Source: JALOLV01 sp046295175
GTDB lineage: Bacteria > Bacteroidota > Bacteroidia > Cytophagales > Spirosomataceae
Direction: 5' to 3'
Assembly (NCBI GenBank): GCA_046295175.1
Contig: JBKBNY010000008.1
Coordinates: forward strand, 124,001 to 188,000
Length of the DNA: 64,000 bases
Under the pieces are notes generated by a model that was given only the letters and a program-made list of their open reading frames with translations, had not been told where the DNA came from and did not search any database. Made by a program: the position numbers and the translations under genes. This document shows, in pieces, positions 18,132-25,859 of the stretch. Positions within the stretch are counted from its first letter, which is position 1; every line of letters starts with the position of its first letter.

Positions 18132-20204
18132 TTATAATTTGATAATACTTATGGCACATCCGCCACCTTTTGCCAACTTCAAATCTAAGATAGTTTTATT
18201 GTTGACAATTCGTTTTTCGATTTTATAACTTTGCGGATTATTCTGCCAGTCGGCATCTGTTCCGTCTTGATAAATTGTAGCTTCGTAGTTGGTATTTTCA
18301 TCCAAAAAAGCAAGCGAAACCTTACTATTTCGGCTATTTTCGTCGGTAATTGCCCCCAAAAACCAGTTTGATTTACCTTTTTGTTTACGAGCAATCGTTA
18401 CAAATTCGCCAGGTTCGGCATCGAGTACTTTGGTGTCATCCCAATCGACGGGTACATCCTTGATAAACTGAAACGCATCGGGATATTTCCTAAAATTATC
18501 AGGAAAATCACCCGCCATCTGCAACGGACTGTAAATTGTTACATACAATGCCAATTGCTTGGCGAGCGTTGTACGCACTCGTTGCTTGCGAGAAGGGTCA
18601 TATTGATTTAACTGAAAATGGAAAAAACCTGGTGTGTAGTCCATCGGGCCACCCATCAATCTGGTAAAAGGTAAAATAGTCTCGTGTTCGGGTACAAGGG
18701 CGAGAGTCGGTGCATTGTTGAACTCGTTTCCTCTGGCGGCTTCGTTGGCAAGCCAATTCGGGTAGGTACGATGCAGACCCGTCGGGTGGGCTGGCTCGTG
18801 AGCTTCAACCATGATTTGGTTTTCGGCGGCTTTTTGAGCAACTCTTTCGTAGTGATTCACCATCCACTGCCCATCGTGATGCTCTCCTCTTGGAATAATC
18901 CTACCTACGTAGCCCGTCTTTACGGTATTCATATCATGCTTTTTCATAAACTTGAAAGCATCGTCGATATGCCGCTCGTAGTTTGTTGCCGAGCCCGAAG
19001 TCTCGTGGTGCATAATGATTCTTACACCTTTGCTCTTAGCATATTTAGATAGGTAATCTACATCATAATCGCTGTAAGGCGTAACAAAATCAAATACGTT
19101 CTCTTTCCAATTACCAAACCAATCCTCCCAGCCTTCGTTCCATCCCTCGACCAAAACTCCATCAAAACCATTTTCGGCAGCGAAATCAATGTACGTTTTC
19201 ACGTTTTCAGTATTGGCTCCGTGTTTGCCAGATGCTTTCTCCCAGGTAGCTTTACCAACGTGCATTTCCCACCACATTCCGATGAACTTCTGTGGTTTTA
19301 TCCACGAAACATCATCAATTTTAGATGGTTCGTTCAGATTCAGAATCATCTTTGACTCTAAAATATCGGTAGCTTTATCGCTGATGTTTATAGTTCGCCA
19401 AGGCGTTTTAGCAGGTGTTTGCAGATAGGCTTTATTGCCAACTGCATCTGGCACCAAATGAGAAGAAAAAGTAAAAGTATTTTTATCGAGGGTCAGGTGC
19501 ATTACAGGATAATTGACCAACGCCGCCTCATGAATATTGATGTAAACGCCTTCTTTGGTTTTCATCATCAGAGGGCATTGTACTGTGTTTGTACCAATCA
19601 CCGACTGCAAAGCAATGTCTTTTTCTCGCTTGGCGGCTTCGGTAGCATTTATTTCTGAAAGTAATGTGGTATTGTATAAATACTCATTGGTATCGTAATC
19701 GCCCGGAATCCAAAAAGTTTTGTGGTTACCCGCCAAATTAAATTGGGTAAGTTCGTCTTTGACGATAAAATGCTTGAATCCGTTTTGTTCGGAGAATTCA
19801 TATCTGAATCCTACACCAATATCAAATACCCTAAAAACAGCTTTAACCAAAACCCCACTCGATGATTTTAAATTGAGAATGAGCTGCTTATAATGATTTC
19901 TGATTGTATTTACTTCTCCCCAAACGGGTTTCCAAGTCTCGTCGATGGTAGTAGAATCAACCGATTCTATCGTGAATTTATTGAGCGATATTGCAGGTTT
20001 ATTCAATACAAAACCAAGAGAAGATGGCTCTATAATGGATTTTGTATTGTACATGACGCTGTAATTCACGACTCCATCTGCCAAATTTGTTATTTTCAAT
20101 GCGATATTACCACTCGGAGATTTGAGGTCGAATCTCTTTTGTGCATCAACAGGCGTACAAATGCCCCAAAGGACAAGAGTGGTTATTAGTATATTTTTCA
20201 TCAT
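18132..20204 (-). CDS. GH97 alpha-glucosidase (SusB-like)
   Basis: 690 residues with a signal peptide (ITTLVLWGICTPVDA) for periplasmic export. Regions follow the GH97 order: N-terminal beta-supersandwich (25-285; SPSGNIALKI, GVGFRYEF), catalytic (beta/alpha)8 barrel (about 290-580; GFDGVLVEGWNEGWEDW, IIMHHETSG, MVEAHEPAHPTG, ANEAARGNEFN) and C-terminal beta domain. The segment MNTVKTGYVG has Gly where retaining members carry a nucleophile Asp. The Glu residues of HHET, HEP and GNE are kept, which fits the inverting alpha-glucosidase class. It would hydrolyse imported malto-oligosaccharides or similar alpha-glucosides. The start is a double ATG behind ACCT. It is co-directional with the SusCD genes and 36 bp ahead of UnbV gene 2. 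Confidence 0.93.
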   Translation of the reverse strand: MMKNILITTLVLWGICTPVDAQKRFDLKSPSGNIALKITNLADGVVNYSVMYNTKSIIEPSSLGFVLNKPAISLNKFTIESVDSTTIDETWKPVWGEVNTIRNHYKQLILNLKSSSGVLVKAVFRVFDIGVGFRYEFSEQNGFKHFIVKDELTQFNLAGNHKTFWIPGDYDTNEYLYNTTLLSEINATEAAKREKDIALQSVIGTNTVQCPLMMKTKEGVYINIHEAALVNYPVMHLTLDKNTFTFSSHLVPDAVGNKAYLQTPAKTPWRTINISDKATDILESKMILNLNEPSKIDDVSWIKPQKFIGMWWEMHVGKATWEKASGKHGANTENVKTYIDFAAENGFDGVLVEGWNEGWEDWFGNWKENVFDFVTPYSDYDVDYLSKYAKSKGVRIIMHHETSGSATNYERHIDDAFKFMKKHDMNTVKTGYVGRIIPRGEHHDGQWMVNHYERVAQKAAENQIMVEAHEPAHPTGLHRTYPNWLANEAARGNEFNNAPTLALVPEHETILPFTRLMGGPMDYTPGFFHFQLNQYDPSRKQRVRTTLAKQLALYVTIYSPLQMAGDFPDNFRKYPDAFQFIKDVPVDWDDTKVLDAEPGEFVTIARKQKGKSNWFLGAITDENSRNSKVSLAFLDENTNYEATIYQDGTDADWQNNPQSYKIEKRIVNNKTILDLKLAKGGGCAISIIKL

Positions 20205-20208
20205 AGGT
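20198..20208 (-). promoter_or_regulatory. shared start-site motif ACCTATGATGA (copy at GH97 gene)
   Basis: The minus strand reads ACCTATGATGAA across the double ATG of the GH97 gene (ATG at 20204 and 20201). The core is identical to the copies at 8247, 20819 and 25430. Confidence 0.55.
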
Positions 20209-20264
20209 CAAGTAATAATCATGCAATTTAATAAGATAATGGCGTTGTTGATAACATTATTATA

Positions 20265-20825
20265 TTAAAAATACACCTGCTTGGTCTCTAAACCTTGTAA
20301 TGTAATTTTCGGATTTTTGATGATAATCCACCCCTCTACTACATTCCATTTTTCGGGTTCTCGCTGCACATCATATTTACCTAATTTACCATCAAATCTC
20401 ATCACAAATTTTTCTTCCGAAAGCGACATCACCGTTATCTCTCCCTCAGTCATCAAAAAGCCTTCGCCCAATTGTTTTTCTTTATTGATTAGTTTACCAA
20501 TCATCACACTTGCGGCTACTTGATTATCAATAAAAACCTGCTTTTTGATAGGTTTATTTGCATACCATTTATCGCCACCAAATGCAATCACTACATTACT
20601 CTCAAATTGGTCAAAAAGGCTCGTTCTGAAAAAACCTTCCAAAACAGTTAATTCACCTTTAAAAATACTTTCTTTTGGATAATACTCTTTTCCGTCAATT
20701 TTAATCAAGATTTTTCCTTCACCACTTTTCAAAGACTTCAAAACCTCATCGGTATTTACTCCCGAATCACACGCAAAAAAGGCACTACAAATAAGGATAA
20801 TCAGGATATTTTTAAGTTTCATCAT
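20265..20825 (-). CDS. small lipoprotein of unknown function in the SusCD operon region
   Basis: 186 residues. An N-terminal lipoprotein signal (IILICSAFFAC) is followed by a compact beta-rich domain: KILIKIDGKEYYPKES, NVVIAFGGDKW, EGEITVMSLSEEKFVMRFDG and VVEGWIIIKNPKITLQG. I do not recognise the family with certainty; it resembles single-domain beta-sandwich lipoproteins encoded next to SusD genes. I chose the double ATG at 20825/20822 because the signal peptide begins there and it carries the shared ACCTATGATGA motif; the longer frame from 20900 runs through the upstream hairpin. It lies between SusD and GH97, so it may bind glycan at the surface or serve as an accessory of the uptake complex, but this is only context. 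Confidence 0.75.
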   Translation of the reverse strand: MMKLKNILIILICSAFFACDSGVNTDEVLKSLKSGEGKILIKIDGKEYYPKESIFKGELTVLEGFFRTSLFDQFESNVVIAFGGDKWYANKPIKKQVFIDNQVAASVMIGKLINKEKQLGEGFLMTEGEITVMSLSEEKFVMRFDGKLGKYDVQREPEKWNVVEGWIIIKNPKITLQGLETKQVYF

Positions 20826-20829
20826 AGGT
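20819..20829 (-). promoter_or_regulatory. shared start-site motif ACCTATGATGA (copy at small lipoprotein gene)
   Basis: The minus strand reads TACCTATGATGAA across the double ATG of the small lipoprotein. The 11-base core matches the three other copies exactly. Confidence 0.55.
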
Positions 20830-20852
20830 ATAATATTTCGAATGTGCTTGTA

Positions 20853-20888
20853 AAACAAAAATGCTCGACTAATCGAGCATTTTTGTTT
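20853..20888 (-). terminator. 16-bp perfect hairpin after susD (terminator or attenuator)
   Basis: AAACAAAAATGCTCGA (20853-20868) and TCGAGCATTTTTGTTT (20873-20888) form a perfect stem with a 4-nt loop, 21 bp after the susD stop and about 30 bp before the small lipoprotein start. The U-rich 3' arm gives the form of an intrinsic terminator. Position suggests it reduces read-through from the highly expressed susCD pair into the downstream enzyme genes. A TACCTTTG box (20905-20898) just ahead of it could restart transcription. Confidence 0.75.
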
Positions 20889-20909
20889 ATTTACATACAA
20901 AGGTAATGA

Positions 20910-22400
20910 TTAATAGCCTTTGTTCTGAGTCAAATTCGGGTTAGATACAATCGCAGCCGAAGGAATTGGGTACAACACTGTGTAAGCATCCTTAATTTCA
21001 ACGCCAGTACCAGTTGTAAACTTACCAAAACGAACCTCTACAGTACGTTTTCCACCTTCCCAATACAATTCACGACCGATTTCATCAAACATACCATCCA
21101 ACGACAAAGATGTCAATGCTTTTGCACCACGTGTTTTTCTTAAGTCGTTTACAGTTGCCAATGCACCCGCAGTGTTTCCACCTCTCAATTGTGCTTCTGC
21201 TTTCATCATTACAGCCTCAGCATAACGAGCCAAGATGTATTTACCAGCAGTTGCAGGGTGATACTTGATAACACGGATACCTTTATCGGTAGCAGCACCA
21301 GCCAAAGGTACATCTCTTGTAAATGATAATACCTTCTGAGTACGAGTATCTATCAAGTCTTTACCTTTATCATCAATCTGCTTTCCGATTAAGAAACCAA
21401 GACCAATACCTGAGAAGTTAGTACCATCGCCTTTTGCTGGCTTACCGATACGTGGGTCATCTTTCTCGAATTTATCGTAGAAATCAGCCAACGTAGTAAA
21501 ACCATTCCAACCTGATGGGTTTTGGTTGTAGTGCAATGTCATAAACCAACGGTTTTGAGGAGTACCTTCTAATGATACGAAGATAGTTTCAGATGCACCT
21601 TTAGTTGTAAATGCGTTAAAATAATCTGAATCTAATTTGTAGCCATCAGCTGTGATTGCATCAACATAAGCAATCACTTTATCCATATCAGCCTTATCGA
21701 ATGTATATGGACCTTCTGGAGCGGCTGATTTGTAAACAGCTTTATTCAAGTGCAATTTTGCTAACAAGAAGTTTGCCGCTGCTTTGTTTGCAACACCGTT
21801 ATTAGGCGATGGACCAGCCTTTACAAGGTTTGGTAAAGCTTCAGTCAAATCTTTAACAATAAAGTCGAAAGCTTCTGAACGGCTCAAAGTTTTTGGCAAT
21901 TCGTCAACCCCTTGTGTAACTTCACGGAAAGGAACTTGTCCCCAGTAATCCATTACGTGCATCATGTTAAGTGCTCTCAAGAATTGAGCCTGTGCTTTTT
22001 GAGAAGCATTAGGGTTTGATGCAATAATTTCTGTTGCTTTAAAAACGCGTTGGTTCAATTGGTTCCAAGCGTTGTTAATCCATGAGTGAGTTGCATCCCA
22101 AGTGTGGGCATCAAGTGTACGCCATACACCGTTATCACCCCAGTCAACACCACGTGTTGGCGGAATCATTTCAGCTGATGGGTGCTGACCCAAAGCGTAA
22201 ATATTTGCTTGGTCAGTGTAAGCTCCCAAATCTTTGTATGCAGACTCCAAAAGAGCAGCAGGGTCTCCTGGAGTGAAACCACCACCCGAAGATACACGAA
22301 CAATAGAATCTTTTTCGTCGTTCACAAGGTCAGTACAAGCCGTAAAAGTAGCCATACCAGCACCTGCTAATAAAACTTTGAATATTTGATTTTTTTTCAT
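20910..22400 (-). CDS. SusD/RagB-family glycan-binding lipoprotein
   Basis: 496 residues. The lipoprotein signal ends MATFTAC, placing it on the outer membrane as the lid and binding protein of the SusC transporter. SusD landmarks are the helical TPR-like N-terminal half (QAQFLRALNMMHVMDYWGQVPF, broken here from a longer helix pair), ANFLLAKLHLNKAVY, and the C-terminal LARYAEAVMMKAEAQLRGGN and RTVEVRFGKF segments with a final Asn-Lys-Gly-Tyr. Partner choice is clear: it follows susC by 24 bp. The two would bind and import an oligosaccharide. The neighbouring GH97 and GH31 enzymes point to an alpha-linked glucan, but binding-site residues cannot be assigned by eye. Confidence 0.95.
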   Translation of the reverse strand: MKKNQIFKVLLAGAGMATFTACTDLVNDEKDSIVRVSSGGGFTPGDPAALLESAYKDLGAYTDQANIYALGQHPSAEMIPPTRGVDWGDNGVWRTLDAHTWDATHSWINNAWNQLNQRVFKATEIIASNPNASQKAQAQFLRALNMMHVMDYWGQVPFREVTQGVDELPKTLSRSEAFDFIVKDLTEALPNLVKAGPSPNNGVANKAAANFLLAKLHLNKAVYKSAAPEGPYTFDKADMDKVIAYVDAITADGYKLDSDYFNAFTTKGASETIFVSLEGTPQNRWFMTLHYNQNPSGWNGFTTLADFYDKFEKDDPRIGKPAKGDGTNFSGIGLGFLIGKQIDDKGKDLIDTRTQKVLSFTRDVPLAGAATDKGIRVIKYHPATAGKYILARYAEAVMMKAEAQLRGGNTAGALATVNDLRKTRGAKALTSLSLDGMFDEIGRELYWEGGKRTVEVRFGKFTTGTGVEIKDAYTVLYPIPSAAIVSNPNLTQNKGY

Positions 22401-22424
22401 TGTAACGATTAGTTTTAATTGAAA

Positions 22425-25400
22425 TTAGAATGAAACATTAGCTCCGATTGTCCAAGTTCTGGCTCTTGGATAAGCAGTGTAATCAATACCAAACGATGGG
22501 ATACCATTTAGTGATTTGTTTGTACTAACTTCTGGGTCTTGACCACTATAATTTGTAAATGTCAATAGGTTTTGACCAGTCACAAAAAGTTTCAAGTTAG
22601 AGAATACTTTGCTCTTCATTGGCACTCTGTAACCTAAGTTAAGGTTTTGCAAACGTACAAAGTCGCCTTTCTCCAAGAAACGAGTTGATACGTCTGGAGC
22701 ATTCAATGGGCCTTCTTTTGAAGTAACAACATCTTTTGTTACGTTACGACCATTAGCAAACGAACCTTTTGTGAAGAATGCGTTAGCGGTGTTTGAATAA
22801 ATATAGTTACCAAATACACCGTTGAAGAAGATGCTCAAATCGAAGTTTTTGTAACGGAAGTTATTTGTCAAACCACCTGTAACTGTTGGAAGTGGACTCG
22901 CACCAACGAACTGTTGGAAGTCACCCGAAGGGTAGATAGAGTTACCTGCTTCGTCATATCCACCAAATTCACGAAGGAAGAACGAGAACAATGGCTGTCC
23001 TTGTGCAATACGTTGAGCAAATGCACCAGTCAAACCTTGACCGTTGATTTCACCCGTATCGTAAACACCCGATAAGTTTTTAACAATGTTTTTATTAAAA
23101 GCGGCGTTTGCCAAAACTTCCCAACCAAAATCTTTACCATCAACTACAGAGCCATTTAGGCCAATCTCGATACCACGGTTCTGAATGTCAGTATCAAGGT
23201 TTTTCCATGTAAATGGAGTTGGAGCTGGTTGAGCAGAAACAACTAAGAACAATAAGTCTTTTGTATTACGTTGATAAACTTCGATATTACCTGACAATCT
23301 GTTTTTCAAAACAGCAAAGTCTAAACCAATATTTAAGTTAGAAGTTGTTTCCCATTTCAAGTTAGGGTTGTTAAATGCAACTGCATTTAAACCACCACCT
23401 TCGATGTTATCCGCACCTTGGTTAATACCCCAATCTGCGTATCTATCACGTCTGTCGTAAAGGTTATGAGGAATAGCCTGGTTACCAGTTACACCATAAC
23501 CAACACGCAATGCTAAATCAGAGAAAATCTCTTTAGGTACAAAGCTCTCTTCGATAAGTTTCCACTTACCTGCAAAAGATGGGAAGTAACCATATTTATT
23601 GTTACCACCGAATTTTGTCGAACCATCAACACGAAGAGTTGCTGTCAACAAGTACTTGTTTGAAATACCCAAGTTTACACGACCAAAATATGATTGTAAC
23701 TCGTCTTTTTCTGAGCTTGAGTTATTAACAACATTGCTACCAAATTTACCTGCATTAGCAGAGGCGATGTTATTAATCATCAAATCCATATCATTTGTAC
23801 GGAAATTCGCTACACCGATGTTTTTAGAGTAACGGTCGAAGCTCTGATAAGAGTAACCCAACAAACCATTAAAAGTAACATTACCAAACTCTTTATCGTA
23901 TGTAAAGTAGTTTTCCCACAATCTATTATCAGTCTCAATATCTCTTACATAAACACGACCGATTTTTTCAACACCCGTAACTACAAGGTCTGGAGAATAA
24001 GCCGATTTTCTTGAAGACAATGACTTATCAAAACCAAGTACGGTTTTGAATTTCAAACCTTTAACGATTTCTAACTCAGCATTGATGTTACCCAATGCAC
24101 GTAAAGTATTTGTATTATCTCTTGACAAGTTTACAAAAGCCAATGGGTTTGGTTCTGTGTTACCTGGCTGATAAAAAGTACCGTCTGCATTGTATTTAGG
24201 GTTAGTTGGATTGAACTTCAAAATACTACCCAATAAATCACCCTCAAAACCAGCTGTTTCTGAAATCGGCACCCCAGTATCAAGTGTATTTGCTAAGTTG
24301 ATATTGCTCGAAATCGTCAATTTATCATTGATGAATTTCTTCGAACCATTGAAACCAACGCTGTAACGTTTGATTTCAGAGTTCAAGATAATACCTTGTT
24401 GTCCCAAATAACCCAATGAGAAACGGTAGTTTCCGCTGTTATCGCCACCACCATAAGATAGATTATGTTGGTTTGTATAACCAGTTCTGAACAATTCATC
24501 TTGCCAATCTGTAGAGCTACCTTTATTTTGGCCACCAGCTGCTACGTATTCAGCAGCACTCAACAAATCATATTTCTTAGTGATAGTACTTGCACCAAGT
24601 GAATATCCATAATCAAGCGTTCCTTTACCTTTACCCTTTTTAGTTGTGATTAAAACCACACCGTTTGCACCACGTGAACCGTAGATTGCCGTAGCAGAGG
24701 CATCTTTCAAGATGTCGATACTTGCAATATCATCTGGGTTCAAGAAGTTCAATGGGTTTTTAGCAGGCTGACGACCCACACCTACTGCCTGACCATCGCC
24801 CGATACGTTATCACCACTCAAAGGTACACCATCAACAACGAAAAGTGGGTTGTTTCCACCATATACCGAAGATGTACCACGGATACGTACGTTGATTCCA
24901 CCACCTGGCTCACCAGAGTTTTGTGAAATTTGTACACCCGCAACACGACCTTGCATCAATTGTTCTGGTGATGTTACGATACCTTTTTGAAAATCTTTTG
25001 TACCGATGGCATTAACTGCACCAGTTGCATCTTTTTTCTTTACTGTACCATAACCAACAACAACAACTTCTTCAAGAACTTTTGAGTCGTCTGTCATAGT
25101 TACATCAACAACACTACGGCCATTGATTGCAACTTCTTGAGAGTTCAAGCCAACGAAGCTGAATTGAAGTGTTGCATTTTTAGACACACCAGATAGTGAG
25201 TATTTACCATCAATGTCTGTTTGTGCACCTTTAGATGTGCCTTTTACTTGAACGTTTACACCCGGTAAGCCTGACCCGTCAGAGCCTTTTACCGTACCAG
25301 AAACTGTTATGTCTTGAGCCATCACAGAAAGTGATGTAAAGAGTAGAACAGCAATTGTGAAGCTATACTTAATAGACTTCACACCCGCAAATAGTCGCCC

Positions 25401-25436
25401 AAAGGAACGACCTCCTTGGAAGTACTGATTCATCAT
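22425..25436 (-). CDS. SusC/RagA-family TonB-linked outer-membrane transporter
   Basis: 1003 residues. The N-terminus (MMNQYFQGGRSFGRLFAG) precedes a hydrophobic signal core ending LSVMA. A carboxypeptidase-like domain follows (about 43-120; VSGTVKGSDGSGLPGVNVQV), then a TonB-box-like segment (EEVVVVGYGTVKKKDATGA), the SusC plug (VRIRGTSSVYGGNNPLFVVDG, SIDILKDASATAIYGSRGAN) and a large barrel ending WTIGANVSF. It imports the glycan captured by SusD. A Bacteroidota promoter fits 151-182 bp upstream, leaving a leader of about 140 nt. The start carries the ACCTATGATGA motif. No SusR-like sensor, hybrid two-component regulator or anti-sigma/sigma pair is in the window, so control is unknown. Confidence 0.97.
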   Translation of the reverse strand: MMNQYFQGGRSFGRLFAGVKSIKYSFTIAVLLFTSLSVMAQDITVSGTVKGSDGSGLPGVNVQVKGTSKGAQTDIDGKYSLSGVSKNATLQFSFVGLNSQEVAINGRSVVDVTMTDDSKVLEEVVVVGYGTVKKKDATGAVNAIGTKDFQKGIVTSPEQLMQGRVAGVQISQNSGEPGGGINVRIRGTSSVYGGNNPLFVVDGVPLSGDNVSGDGQAVGVGRQPAKNPLNFLNPDDIASIDILKDASATAIYGSRGANGVVLITTKKGKGKGTLDYGYSLGASTITKKYDLLSAAEYVAAGGQNKGSSTDWQDELFRTGYTNQHNLSYGGGDNSGNYRFSLGYLGQQGIILNSEIKRYSVGFNGSKKFINDKLTISSNINLANTLDTGVPISETAGFEGDLLGSILKFNPTNPKYNADGTFYQPGNTEPNPLAFVNLSRDNTNTLRALGNINAELEIVKGLKFKTVLGFDKSLSSRKSAYSPDLVVTGVEKIGRVYVRDIETDNRLWENYFTYDKEFGNVTFNGLLGYSYQSFDRYSKNIGVANFRTNDMDLMINNIASANAGKFGSNVVNNSSSEKDELQSYFGRVNLGISNKYLLTATLRVDGSTKFGGNNKYGYFPSFAGKWKLIEESFVPKEIFSDLALRVGYGVTGNQAIPHNLYDRRDRYADWGINQGADNIEGGGLNAVAFNNPNLKWETTSNLNIGLDFAVLKNRLSGNIEVYQRNTKDLLFLVVSAQPAPTPFTWKNLDTDIQNRGIEIGLNGSVVDGKDFGWEVLANAAFNKNIVKNLSGVYDTGEINGQGLTGAFAQRIAQGQPLFSFFLREFGGYDEAGNSIYPSGDFQQFVGASPLPTVTGGLTNNFRYKNFDLSIFFNGVFGNYIYSNTANAFFTKGSFANGRNVTKDVVTSKEGPLNAPDVSTRFLEKGDFVRLQNLNLGYRVPMKSKVFSNLKLFVTGQNLLTFTNYSGQDPEVSTNKSLNGIPSFGIDYTAYPRARTWTIGANVSF

Positions 25437-25440
25437 AGGT
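25430..25440 (-). promoter_or_regulatory. shared start-site motif ACCTATGATGA (copy at susC)
   Basis: The minus strand reads AACCTATGATGAA across the double ATG of the SusC gene. This is the first gene of the region in transcription order to carry the motif. Confidence 0.55.
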
Positions 25441-25586
25441 TGTAATTAAAGAGTTAAAAATTAAACAGTTTTTTTTGCTTCATAGAATTCAACATTTTAA
25501 GAGTTATTTCGATTATACAATCTGTTAAAACAAATTGTTTTTGAAGTCTGCAAAGAAAATGTTGCATTAATTGAGCAATCAACTCC

Positions 25587-25618
25587 CAAAACTACAAAAA
25601 GAAATATTTAAAGTCCAA
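25587..25618 (-). promoter_or_regulatory. predicted Bacteroidota sigma-A promoter for susC
   Basis: On the minus strand a TTG (25618-25616) is followed after 21 bp by TAGTTTTG (25594-25587), matching the Bacteroidota consensus TTG ... TAnnTTTG. The start site would be near 25580, about 144 nt ahead of the susC ATG. The remaining gap 25437-25859 is AT-rich, with no further gene seen. Confidence 0.6.
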
Positions 25619-25779
25619 AAAAATCACATCAAAAATTAAAAAATCTTAAAATTTTCAACTCTTCTAAATTGTACAAAAACAATATAATATTTGTTAAATG
25701 GTATAAATGAGGTTTATTAAATATTGAAAAACCAATACGCTATTTAGAGAATTATACTCAAATACAAATTTTGAAATCG

Positions 25780-25787
25780 TATATTTG
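25780..25787 (+). promoter_or_regulatory. predicted -7 element for the FAD/Fe-S dehydrogenase gene
   Basis: TATATTTG matches TAnnTTTG and lies 73 bp ahead of the ATG at 25860. No convincing TTG is at the expected upstream distance. Confidence 0.5.
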
Positions 25788-25859
25788 CACTATTCTAATA
25801 TTCTGAATCAGAAGACTTGTTTTTTAATGATTCTTTGAAAAATTCAACATCCAAAGAAA

